Source: an uncultured Azospirillum sp. (GTDB taxonomy: Bacteria > Pseudomonadota > Alphaproteobacteria > Azospirillales > Azospirillaceae). Taken from it: DNA of 7,786 nucleotides. The number at the start of each line of letters is the position of its first letter. The first letter of the stretch is position 1. The DNA lies in the NCBI GenBank assembly GCA_937960755.1, contig CALGOL010000254.1, forward strand, positions 1 through 7,786, given 5' to 3'. The notes beneath the pieces are model-generated. The model did no database searches and was not told where the DNA came from. It saw only the letters and a list, made by a program, of their open reading frames with translations. A program made the translations under genes and the position numbers. This document shows, piece after piece, positions 1-6,565 of the stretch.

Positions 1-574
1 TGGGCGCCGCTTGGCCGGCGAAGAAAGCCGCGACGGCGGCGACGATCTCCATCGGTTCAGCCATGCGGCCCATGCCGTATTCGCCGCACGCCATGTCGCC
101 GGCGTTGGGGCCGACGCGCAACGCGCCGCGGCGCTCCAGCGTCGCCAAATTCGCCTGGGTGGCGGGATGCTCCCACATGCGCACGTTCATCGCCGGGGCC
201 AGCAAGACCGGCTTGTCGGTGGCGAGCACTGCCGTGGCCGCCAAATCATCGGCCATTCCCGCCGCCATGCGCGCCATCAAATCAGCGGTGGCGGGGGCGA
301 TCACCACCAGATCGGCGTCGCGCGACAGGCGGATATGGCCCATCTGCGATTCGTCGGTCAGCGACCACATGTCTTGATAAACCGTGTCTTCGGTTAACGC
401 CTGCACCGACAAAGGCGTGACAAATCGTGCGCCGGCCTGCGTCAGGATTGCGCGCACCTTGACTTTTCGTTCGCGCAATCGTCGAATTAAATCAAGCGAC
501 TTGTACGCCGCGACGCCGCCGGCGATCACCAGCAGCACGCGCTTGCCGGCCAGAAATTCGTCTTGCGTCGTCAT
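1..574 (-). CDS. coaBC: Bifunctional phosphopantothenoylcysteine decarboxylase / phosphopantothenate-cysteine ligase, N-terminal part (runs off left edge)
   Basis: CoaBC makes 4'-phosphopantetheine for coenzyme A: CoaB joins cysteine to 4'-phosphopantothenate, then the FMN-dependent CoaC domain decarboxylates the product. It is cytosolic. The first 191 residues are visible and cover the CoaC flavoprotein domain. Seen are the N-terminal Rossmann strand with IAGGVAAYKS (17-26), GHI with the expected catalytic His80, APATADL (93-99), PAMN with Asn130 (127-130) followed by MW, and the substrate-lid motif MACGEYGMGRMAEP with Cys163 (161-174). These match the His, Asn and Cys residues used by E. 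coli Dfp. The CoaB half lies beyond position 1, so its integrity is unknown. The ATG at 574 is the only reasonable start: an in-frame TGA lies just upstream with no other ATG or GTG between, and an AAGAAG sits about 12 nt before it. In many alphaproteobacteria coaBC is followed by dut, which would lie off the left edge. Confidence 0.97.
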   Translation of the reverse strand, partial: MTTQDEFLAGKRVLLVIAGGVAAYKSLDLIRRLRERKVKVRAILTQAGARFVTPLSVQALTEDTVYQDMWSLTDESQMGHIRLSRDADLVVIAPATADLMARMAAGMADDLAATAVLATDKPVLLAPAMNVRMWEHPATQANLATLERRGALRVGPNAGDMACGEYGMGRMAEPMEIVAAVAAFFAGQAAP

Positions 575-742
575 TCGCCAAACCCGCTTCTTGTTAGCCG
601 GCGCACTATAGCCGCCACAGCGTCAAACCTGAAAGTGATAAGCCGATGATTTGAAACTGGACGCCGCCCTTTCGTCCGCCCCGCAGCTTGACGTAGAATT
701 GCGCCGCCATCATGTTGCCGGCAATCACTCCGGATCGACGCC
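575..742. promoter_or_regulatory. Divergent control region between coaBC and the LuxO-like regulator
   Basis: This 168-bp non-coding stretch separates two genes transcribed away from each other, so it must hold both promoters. Toward coaBC (minus strand) there is a TATAGT box (complement 605-610, 5 of 6 to TATAAT) with a weak TTCAGG 17 bp upstream (complement 628-633); this would give a leader of roughly 25 nt. Toward the regulator (plus strand) a TAGAAT (694-699, 5 of 6) has a poor TTCGTC at -35 (671-676, 17-bp spacer). A TTGACG at 688-693 looks like a -35 box, but its partner at 711-716 (CATGTT) is weak. No strong Shine-Dalgarno precedes the ATG at 743. I saw no -24/-12 element and no convincing operator. 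All of these are sequence matches only. Confidence 0.3.
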
Positions 743-2194
743 ATGCCCCATCACGCAGCTGTACTTTTGGTTGAAGACGCGCCGACATTGGCGCGGGTCT
801 ATGCGGAGTATCTGCGCAAAGACGGTTACGCGGTCCTGCCGGTGGAGACGGGGGCGGAAGCATTGCGTCATATCGCCGACGGCGCGCCGCGCATCGTGCT
901 GCTGGATCTGCAACTGCCCGACATCAACGGCATGGAGGTGCTGAAGCGGGTCGCTGAGCAAGGGTTGCCCTGCGCCGTCATCGTCATCACCGCCCACGGC
1001 TCGGTCAACGCCGCGGTCGAAGCGATGCGCTACGGCGCTTATGATTTTCTCGTGAAGCCGTTCACCTCGGAACGGCTGATGGTGACGGTGCGCAACGCCC
1101 AAGAACGGCTGCGGCTGGCGCAGATCGTCGATACTTTTGAGACGGACATCGCCCGGCGGCGCTATCACGGTTTTGTCGGCTCGTCATTGAGCATGCAGGG
1201 CGTCTATCGCATCGTCGACAACGCCGCTTCCAGCAAGGCCACCGTGTTCATCACCGGCGAATCAGGCACCGGCAAGGAAGTGTGCGCCGAAGCCATCCAC
1301 CGCCAAAGCCCGCGCCGCGACAAGCCGTTTATCGCCATCAATTGCGGGGCCATCCCCAAAGACCTGATGGAAAGCGAGATTTTCGGCCACACCAAGGGAG
1401 CTTTCACCGGCGCCGTTTCCGACCGCGCCGGCGCCGCCGCCCGCGCTGACGGCGGCACGCTGTTCTTGGACGAAATTTGCGAGCTGGAGGCCAACCTCCA
1501 AACCAAGCTGCTGCGTTTTTTACAGACCGGGTCCTTCACCCCGGTGGGCGGCAGCCGATTGGAGAAGGTCGACCTCCGCATCCTCTGCGCCACCAACCGC
1601 GACCCTTTGAAGGAAGTGGAGGAAGGCCGCTTCCGCGAAGACTTGTATTATCGCTTGCACGTCGTGCCGATCCATTTGCCGCCCTTGCGCGAGCGGGAAG
1701 ACGACGTGCTGGAGATCGCCCGTCACTACCTCGCCACGTATGCGGAGGAGGAAGGCAAGCATTTCAAAGGCTTTAACGTCGAAGCGGAGCATATCGTCCG
1801 CTTTTATCATTGGCCTGGCAATGTTCGGCAATTGCAGAACGTCATTCGCAATGTCGTCGTGCTCAACGACGGCGAGCTGGTGACGGCGGAAATGCTGCCG
1901 CCGCCCCTGCCTCAGCGCTCCGGCGGCCTATCGTCTAGCGGCCTGTCGTCTAGCGGCCTGTCGGACGGCGTCGCGGTCAGCCCGGTTGGTTTGGCGGACG
2001 CGGCCTTGTCCGCCGCGGCGGCGCCCGCCGAGCCCAAGGAAATACGCCCGCTCTGGGAAGTGGAGAAGGATGCGATTGAAAGCGCCATTGAAGCGTGCGA
2101 CGGCAACATCCCCCGCGCCGCCGCCTTACTGGAAATCTCCGCTTCCACAATTTACCGTAAACGGCTGAACTGGCAGGCGGAAGGCAAGCTTTAA
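743..2194 (+). CDS. LuxO-like sigma-54-dependent response regulator (receiver - AAA+ - Fis HTH)
   Basis: This is an NtrC-class activator, 483 residues, that would open sigma-54 promoters by ATP hydrolysis after phosphorylation. Receiver domain (about 5-120): acidic pair E11/D12, phospho-acceptor D55 in LLDLQLPD, T83 and K105. AAA+ domain (about 143-380): Walker A GESGTGKE (172-179), intact sigma-54 contact loop GAFTGA (219-224), Walker B TLFLDE (239-244), and the FREDLYYRL segment (297-305) with putative arginine fingers. The C-terminus has a Fis-type helix-turn-helix (about 454-477). The wording AASSKA.VFITGESGTGKEV (from 161), KLLRFLQTG and WPGNVRQLQN strongly recalls Vibrio LuxO, the quorum-sensing regulator of the Qrr small RNAs. 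No LuxU phosphotransferase, hybrid kinase or recognisable qrr gene lies in this window, so the partner kinase and targets are unknown. The linker before the HTH (about 385-436) is low in complexity and contains a tandem repeat. It is probably monocistronic. LuxO orthology is inference; the domain architecture is certain. Confidence 0.95.
   Translation: MPHHAAVLLVEDAPTLARVYAEYLRKDGYAVLPVETGAEALRHIADGAPRIVLLDLQLPDINGMEVLKRVAEQGLPCAVIVITAHGSVNAAVEAMRYGAYDFLVKPFTSERLMVTVRNAQERLRLAQIVDTFETDIARRRYHGFVGSSLSMQGVYRIVDNAASSKATVFITGESGTGKEVCAEAIHRQSPRRDKPFIAINCGAIPKDLMESEIFGHTKGAFTGAVSDRAGAAARADGGTLFLDEICELEANLQTKLLRFLQTGSFTPVGGSRLEKVDLRILCATNRDPLKEVEEGRFREDLYYRLHVVPIHLPPLREREDDVLEIARHYLATYAEEEGKHFKGFNVEAEHIVRFYHWPGNVRQLQNVIRNVVVLNDGELVTAEMLPPPLPQRSGGLSSSGLSSSGLSDGVAVSPVGLADAALSAAAAPAEPKEIRPLWEVEKDAIESAIEACDGNIPRAAALLEISASTIYRKRLNWQAEGKL
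1925..1964 (+). repeat. 15-bp in-frame tandem repeat in the regulator linker
   Basis: Two full 15-bp units (1925-1939 and 1940-1954, GGCCTRTCGTCTAGC, differing at one base) are followed by a 10-bp partial third unit. Being a multiple of three, they encode GLSSS-GLSSS-GLS within the flexible linker between the AAA+ domain and the DNA-binding helix-turn-helix. Copy-number change would lengthen or shorten the linker without breaking the frame. Confidence 0.85.
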
Positions 2195-2201
2195 GCGGCG
2201 C

Positions 2202-3437
2202 TTACGGCGGCGGCCGGCGGATCAGCATTTTGTTGAAACCATTGAGCGCCGAATAAAGCCGGTCAAATTGTGTCTTAAACGCTTCCCACGTCAAACCGCC
2301 GCCCGCCGCTGCGGCGACCTGGGCATGGATTCGGGTTAAGTCGGCGACGCCGTCGATATGGCGCAGGATCGGTCCGGCCAGCCGCGGCAGCGCCAGCGGG
2401 AAAACGCTCCCCAGCAAGTCGATCTCCAACACGCCGTTAGCCGGCAGCGCCTTCGCCAGCGCCGGGCCGTCGATGTCGCGCAGCACCGGTATGGCGTCGG
2501 GACCGTCCGGGCGGGCCGTCGCTTGCGTCAACCGCTCGGGCCGGGTCAAATAGGCGACATGCTTGGTCATGGCGCCGCTAAGCTGTTCCGCCAGCGCCGC
2601 CTTGGCAAGGAAATCCAGGCCTTCCAGTCGCTTCAGCAATCGCGGGTCCTTGATCCAGTTGGCGGGGTCATAGGCCGCCGGTGAAATCAGCGCCGCGACG
2701 CTCAAACCGGCGGACGCCGCAAGGCCGCCCAGTTCCGTCACGGTGAACGGCCGGTCGCATGAATGCAGCAGCAGATCATAAAGGTCGGCGTCGGGGCCGC
2801 GGTGGTCGGAGATGTGCGGGTTGTTAAGCAGCCAATTGGTTTTCGGCAGACCGGCCAGCGCACGGCGCGCCAGGGCGACTTGTTCTTTCAGCGGCAAGCC
2901 TTGCGTCAACGTCCGCAAGGCGTTTTGCATCGGGTACACGCCAGTGCGGCCCAACGGCGCATAGACCATGATTCCCATGCCGCCGCCGGCGTCAAGCCGC
3001 GCCGCCAGCGCAGTTAGTCCAGCCGCCGGGTCAGGCAGATGGTGCAGCACGCCGCAGCAATCGATGTAATCATAAGTCTCGTCGCCGGGCTCCAGCAGCG
3101 AGCCGGTGCGGAACTCGATATTGGTCAGGCCGCGCGTCGCCGCCCGCGCTTCGGCGATTTGACGCGCCGCCGCCGACAGGTCGAGATAGACCACCCGCCC
3201 CGGATTGCCGGTGCTGGCCATTTGCTGGGCGATTTGAATGGTTCCGTCGCCGGTGCCGCCGCCGGCGACCAGCACCCGTAACGGCCGGCGATGGTCAAGC
3301 CGGCCGGCGAAGACGTAGTGATTGACCTCGTCCAAATGACTGGGGGAGCCGGTAATCAGCCGTTTCGTCTCGTCGCGCGGGTCGCGCGCCGGGTATGGAA
3401 AGGCTTCGTACTGAGCGGTTAACTGGTCGAGGCTCAT
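2202..3437 (-). CDS. Class I SAM-dependent methyltransferase with long C-terminal region
   Basis: The protein is a soluble Rossmann-fold methyltransferase of 411 residues from the chosen start; its substrate is not identifiable from sequence. Seen are a conserved N-terminal YEAFPYPARDP (10-20), SAM-binding motif I VLVAGGGTGD (55-64), an acidic end of strand 2 in VVYLDLS (82-88, D86), and a post-strand-4 segment YIDCCGVLHHLPDP (124-137). After about residue 165 comes a long, mostly helical region with no motif I recognise; it is longer than a minimal methyltransferase needs and may bind the substrate. I chose the ATG at 3437 because the conserved sequence starts there. A GTG at 3479 in the same frame would add 14 residues (425 in total) but has no evident ribosome site, although a GAGGAG lies between the two. 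There is no signal peptide or membrane segment. The stop codon faces that of the LuxO-like gene with 7 bp between, so the two transcripts converge. A link to chemoreceptor methylation is not supported, since it does not look like CheR. Confidence 0.85.
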   Translation of the reverse strand: MSLDQLTAQYEAFPYPARDPRDETKRLITGSPSHLDEVNHYVFAGRLDHRRPLRVLVAGGGTGDGTIQIAQQMASTGNPGRVVYLDLSAAARQIAEARAATRGLTNIEFRTGSLLEPGDETYDYIDCCGVLHHLPDPAAGLTALAARLDAGGGMGIMVYAPLGRTGVYPMQNALRTLTQGLPLKEQVALARRALAGLPKTNWLLNNPHISDHRGPDADLYDLLLHSCDRPFTVTELGGLAASAGLSVAALISPAAYDPANWIKDPRLLKRLEGLDFLAKAALAEQLSGAMTKHVAYLTRPERLTQATARPDGPDAIPVLRDIDGPALAKALPANGVLEIDLLGSVFPLALPRLAGPILRHIDGVADLTRIHAQVAAAAGGGLTWEAFKTQFDRLYSALNGFNKMLIRRPPP

Positions 3438-3571
3438 GATGCGGTCCGCAAGCTTAGTGGCTCCTCGCACCGTTATCACCAGACGCGCGTTTTAGCCATG
3501 GTCGGCGATGATGAGCCCGCGCGACATCCAAAACGACACGCTACGTTTGCAAATTTTTTTTTGCGGGAGCG

Positions 3572-3599
3572 TTCCAATCAGCGCCTGCTCAGCTATATT
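3572..3599 (+). promoter_or_regulatory. Candidate sigma-70-type promoter for the chemoreceptor gene
   Basis: TTCCAA (3572-3577) and TATATT (3594-3599, 5 of 6 to TATAAT) are 16 bp apart and point toward the receptor gene, giving a leader of about 115 nt. It lies in the AT-rich gap 3438-3721 (about 35% GC over 3601-3660). That gap also holds a run of nine T (3554-3562) and a CCATAT/ATATGG inverted pair (3615-3620 and 3642-3647). The match is modest and the -35 box is weak. The gap holds no gene I would defend. Confidence 0.3.
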
Positions 3600-3721
3600 G
3601 GCGTCAGGTATTCGCCATATATCTGTAATAAAAATGTCATAATATGGAGGGATTTCATTCTCGTAATCTTTAGCTTCCTTCTGAGCTGCAAGAGAAAACA
3701 AAAATAACTCGCGAGGATAAA

Positions 3722-6034
3722 ATGTTGCGCAACGCACCAATCGGCGCCCGGCTTGCCGCGCTCCTTGTTATTGTTGGGATTTCATTCGCTGTTATCGCGT
3801 CAGTGTACGTTTCAATGCAGCAGGAGACCCGGCGTTTTGAGGATCGCCGACTGCAAGCAGACGCGGTCGCCCAATCCAGCGATCAGGCGCTGTTATCTCT
3901 GCTGGCGGCGATGGCGGCGGGCGCGTCATATCGACAACAGCGCGACGATTGGCGAATGGCGCACTTTAAAGACAGCGTCGGCATTCTGGAAGCTGAGCTT
4001 TCCAGGCTAATGCTCACGGCCCCAGCTGACATTGCGCAAAAATTGCAGAGCGCGCAGGGTGACGCCGCGAAGTTTAAAGCCGCTTTCAATCAAGAATTTT
4101 CCGCTATGGAAAAAATGGGGCGCAATGAGCGTGAAGGGTTGCAAGGCCGGCTGCGTTCGGCGGTGCATAACGCTGAAAGTCGGCTTGACGAAATCCGCAA
4201 GGCGGCAGGATCGGATGTTGCGAAGCGCAGCGACGTAGAACCGTTGCTAATCCTCATGCTGCAAATGCGCCGTCACGAAAAAGATTACATGCTGCGCGGC
4301 GATTCGAAAAAATATGTCGGCGATATCGTCAAACGGCGCGCCGAGTTCGCCGCTGCGCTTGAGAAAACATCTTTTGAGCCGGCGCTGAAGACGGATTTGT
4401 CGGCGCGGTTGGACGCCTACGTCGCCGATGTGAAAGCTTACGCCGAACTGGCGGATTCTATCGCTGGTCTGAAAAACGCTTCGGAAGCGGCTTTCCAGGC
4501 GCTTGAGCCGGTTCTGGCGGAATTTGAGAAAGTCTCGAAGAGCGCCGCCGCTAAGGCGAAAAAGGACATCGAAGATACCCGGGCAAGCTACGAGAGCATT
4601 ATTGTTTGGACGTCGCTGGCGACATTTATTGCTCTTGGCGCCGTTAGTTTGACGATTGCGCGCTCGGTTTCCCGCCCGGTGCGTGATTTGGATCAAACCA
4701 TGCGCAAACTCGCCGACGGGGCGCTTGACGTCGCAGTCGCCGACGTGAATTGCAAGGATGAAGTCGGCGCAATGGCGCGCTCCGTTCTGGTTTTCCGCGA
4801 CAACGCCAGGGAAGCCCAACGTCTGCGGGCGCTTCAGGAGGTGGAGCGCGACAAGGCCGAACACGAAAAGCGCGCAGCGCTGCTGCGCATGGCGGAAACC
4901 GTCGAAAGCGAAGCCGGCCGCGCCGTCGGCGCCATCTCCGATCAGACCAACGCAATGGCGAACAACGCCGTCCGTATGGCGGATTCCGCCAACGCGGTGT
5001 CCGACAACAGCCAGAACGTCGCCGCGGCGGCGGATCAAGCCTTGGCCAACGCCCAAACCGTGGCGGCGGCGGCGGAGCAGTTGGAAGCGTCAATCCGCGA
5101 AATCGGCTCCCAGGTGCAAAATGCGACGGACACGACGGGCGCCGCGGTCAGCGCCGCCGACAAGGCGGAGAAAACCATCAGCGCCTTGGCCGAGGCGGTG
5201 AGCCGCATTGGCGAGGTCAGCAATCTGATTGCGAATATCGCCAGTCAGACAAATCTTTTGGCGCTAAACGCCACCATCGAAGCGGCGCGCGCAGGAGAGG
5301 CGGGCAAGGGTTTCGCCGTCGTGGCGTCGGAAGTGAAGAACCTCGCCAACCAGACCGGCAAGGCGACGGAGGAGATCGGTCAGCAAATCGCCGACATTCA
5401 AAACACCACCGGCCAAGCCGCGACCGCCGTGCGCTCCATCGCCGCCGCCATCCGCACGGTGGAGGCGGTGTCGAACTCCATCGCCGCCGCCATCGAAGAG
5501 CAAGGCGCCGCCACGGCCGAAATCAGCCGCAATGTCGGCGAAACCTCCCACGCGGCGCAGGAGGTGGCGAACCGCATCGCGCGGGTGTCGAGCGAGGCCG
5601 CCTCGACGCGGGCGCGGGCGGAGGAGGTTTCCGGTCTTTCCGCATCGGTGTCGGACGGGGTGGACGAATTGCGGCGGGTTTTGGTCAAAGTGGTGCGCAA
5701 CGCCACCCCTGAAGTTGATCGCCGCCAGCATCCCAGACGCCCCGCCCGCGGGGTTGCGATCCTTTCGGACGGGCGCGGCGAGCGCCGCCTGAACATCAAC
5801 AATCTATCGGAAGGCGGCGCCGAGCTGGTTGGCGAAGCGGCGGGCTTATGCGCCGGCGCATCGGTTCGCTTCAGCCTCGATCAGATGCCGCACAGCGCTC
5901 CAGCGACCGTCTTGAGTATCGAGGATGACTCCGGTCTTGATGGAAAGAAAATTCACATTCGCTTTGCGGAGAATTTAGGACCGTTCGCCGAAACGCTGAC
6001 GGCGCGGCTGAACGACTTAAAAATGGCGTCGTAA
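3722..6034 (+). CDS. Methyl-accepting chemotaxis protein with C-terminal PilZ domain
   Basis: This inner-membrane chemoreceptor would sense a ligand outside the membrane and control CheA/CheW inside. Domain order over 770 residues: short cytoplasmic start; TM1 (about 10-31); a helical periplasmic sensor (about 32-290) of around 260 residues with MRRHEKDYMLRGD (182-194), a wording typical of helical bimodular or four-helix-bundle sensors; TM2 (about 292-313); HAMP (about 314-367); and a long coiled-coil signalling domain whose hairpin tip reads IASQTNLLALNATIEAARAG (506-525). A PilZ domain (about 667-765) follows, with the c-di-GMP-binding RxxxR (R668 to R672) and NxSxxG (N694 to G699) both intact. 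Azospirillum brasilense Tlp1 is a known receptor of this architecture. There is no C-terminal NWETF-type CheR tether. GAGGA at 3713-3717, four bases before the ATG, supports the start. No che genes are adjacent, so it is an orphan receptor, probably its own transcription unit. The ligand is unknown. Confidence 0.97.
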   Translation: MLRNAPIGARLAALLVIVGISFAVIASVYVSMQQETRRFEDRRLQADAVAQSSDQALLSLLAAMAAGASYRQQRDDWRMAHFKDSVGILEAELSRLMLTAPADIAQKLQSAQGDAAKFKAAFNQEFSAMEKMGRNEREGLQGRLRSAVHNAESRLDEIRKAAGSDVAKRSDVEPLLILMLQMRRHEKDYMLRGDSKKYVGDIVKRRAEFAAALEKTSFEPALKTDLSARLDAYVADVKAYAELADSIAGLKNASEAAFQALEPVLAEFEKVSKSAAAKAKKDIEDTRASYESIIVWTSLATFIALGAVSLTIARSVSRPVRDLDQTMRKLADGALDVAVADVNCKDEVGAMARSVLVFRDNAREAQRLRALQEVERDKAEHEKRAALLRMAETVESEAGRAVGAISDQTNAMANNAVRMADSANAVSDNSQNVAAAADQALANAQTVAAAAEQLEASIREIGSQVQNATDTTGAAVSAADKAEKTISALAEAVSRIGEVSNLIANIASQTNLLALNATIEAARAGEAGKGFAVVASEVKNLANQTGKATEEIGQQIADIQNTTGQAATAVRSIAAAIRTVEAVSNSIAAAIEEQGAATAEISRNVGETSHAAQEVANRIARVSSEAASTRARAEEVSGLSASVSDGVDELRRVLVKVVRNATPEVDRRQHPRRPARGVAILSDGRGERRLNINNLSEGGAELVGEAAGLCAGASVRFSLDQMPHSAPATVLSIEDDSGLDGKKIHIRFAENLGPFAETLTARLNDLKMAS

Positions 6035-6066
6035 AGTAATACAAATCTCCCTAAATATTAACCTTT

Positions 6067-6145
6067 GTCACCCCCGCGAATGCGGGGGTCCACCTCATGA
6101 GAAACGTTGCTAAAAAAGGTGGATTCCCGCCTTCGCGGGAATGAC
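6067..6145. repeat. Head-to-head pair of 28-nt palindromic repeats (REP/BIME-like)
   Basis: Two copies of one 28-nt unit face each other at 6067-6094 (plus) and 6118-6145 (minus), separated by 23 bp. Each begins GTCA, contains a 7-bp stem with a 4-nt loop (6071-6088 with loop GAAT; 6124-6141 with loop CTTC) and ends TCCACC. The copies differ at five positions. Four of these are two paired stem positions (C:G in the left copy, T:A in the right) and one is in the loop. The pair as a whole can fold into a larger hairpin through GTCA/TGAC and TCCACC/GGTGGA. It starts 33 bp after the receptor stop codon and may help end or stabilise that transcript. Palindromes of this GTCA(C/T)(C/T)CCCGC type are familiar as dispersed intergenic repeats in many proteobacteria. 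Confidence 0.8.
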
Positions 6146-6194
6146 GGTCAAGAGTCAATCTTTCAGCGGATTGGCATTATGTGAGCCGCTTTTC

Positions 6195-6443
6195 TTAATC
6201 CATCCCGAGAGCTGATTTATACAGTTCCAACAATTCTTCTTCTTCTTGCCGCTCTTCTTTGGCTTTTTTGCGCAAGCGGATGATTTGACGGATGATTTTC
6301 ACATCAAAGCCGGTGCCCTTAGCTTCGGCGAAAATGTCTTTGATATCGTCCTGAATTCCCTTCTTCTCTTCTTCCAGGCGCTCGACACGCTCAATGAAAG
6401 AACGAAGACGGTCCGCGGCGATGCCGCCCACATCGTCCGTCAT
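6195..6443 (-). CDS. gapR: GapR (DUF2312) nucleoid-associated protein
   Basis: GapR is a small chromosome-structuring protein of Alphaproteobacteria. In Caulobacter it binds AT-rich, overtwisted DNA ahead of replication and transcription forks as a clamp-like multimer and stimulates topoisomerases. This copy has 82 residues, close to the usual 80-90. A long charged coiled-coil helix with RVERLEEEKKGIQDDIKDIF (19-38) is followed by the family core AEAKGTGFDVKIIRQIIRLR (39-58) with its basic DNA-binding helix (about 49-62), and then an acidic EERQEEEELLELY tail region (63-75). The start is well supported by GGAAGGG (complement 6452-6458), 8 nt before the ATG. It lies in the same direction as the upstream marR-type gene with a 122-bp gap containing a candidate promoter, so it is probably transcribed independently. 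The recognition is confident; the function is taken from the family. Confidence 0.95.
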   Translation of the reverse strand: MTDDVGGIAADRLRSFIERVERLEEEKKGIQDDIKDIFAEAKGTGFDVKIIRQIIRLRKKAKEERQEEEELLELYKSALGMD

Positions 6444-6488
6444 GCTTATATCCCTTCCAGCTTTCCGTGGTTTTGTGACGAGCGGCGG

Positions 6489-6517
6489 ACGATATCCGGG
6501 CGACAGCCACGGCGCAA
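6489..6517 (-). promoter_or_regulatory. Candidate promoter for gapR
   Basis: On the minus strand TTGCGC (complement 6512-6517) is followed after 17 bp by TATCGT (complement 6489-6494), which would start transcription about 40 nt before the gapR ATG. TTGcgc with a 17-bp spacer suits alphaproteobacterial housekeeping promoters. The -10 box matches TATAAT at 4 of 6 positions. This is a sequence match only. Confidence 0.4.
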
Positions 6518-6565
6518 GTCTTGCGGTTGCGAAGAACGATAGGGATGGCGGTCAGGCTGACGAAA

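Noticed and set aside
3599..3617. TTGGCGTCAGGTATTCGCC as a sigma-54 promoter for the chemoreceptor
   Set aside because: The GG and GC are 12 bp apart rather than the required 10.
3615..3647. CCATAT/ATATGG inverted repeat before the chemoreceptor as an operator
   Set aside because: Six-base arms of AT-rich sequence separated by 21 bp are expected by chance here, and no regulator with such a site is evident.
3646..3707. GGAGGG at 3646-3651 followed by ATT and a short hydrophobic frame ending LLSCKRKQK, like a tiny lipoprotein or leader peptide
   Set aside because: The ribosome-site-like run lacks an ATG, GTG or TTG at the right distance; an ATT start is too rare to invoke without more evidence.
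3492..3740. Two opposing open frames in the gap upstream of the chemoreceptor (3492-3740 minus, 3498-3707 plus)
   Set aside because: They overlap each other across AT-rich DNA, have no ribosome sites at their starts, resemble no family I know, and the minus-strand one runs into the receptor's start.
4247..5056. Long minus-strand open frame (269 codons) inside the chemoreceptor gene
   Set aside because: It is a high-GC shadow frame opposite a well-supported gene; its sequence is low-complexity Arg/Gly/His with no family resemblance.
6165..6197. AGCGG/CCGCT hairpin followed by TTTTCTT as an intrinsic terminator for the chemoreceptor transcript
   Set aside because: The stem is only 5 bp with a 16-nt loop and an interrupted T-run; the larger inverted repeat just upstream is a better candidate.
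6551..6561. GTCAGGCTGAC palindrome after the MarR-type gene as a terminator
   Set aside because: It has a single-base centre, so it cannot form a normal hairpin, and no T-run follows.
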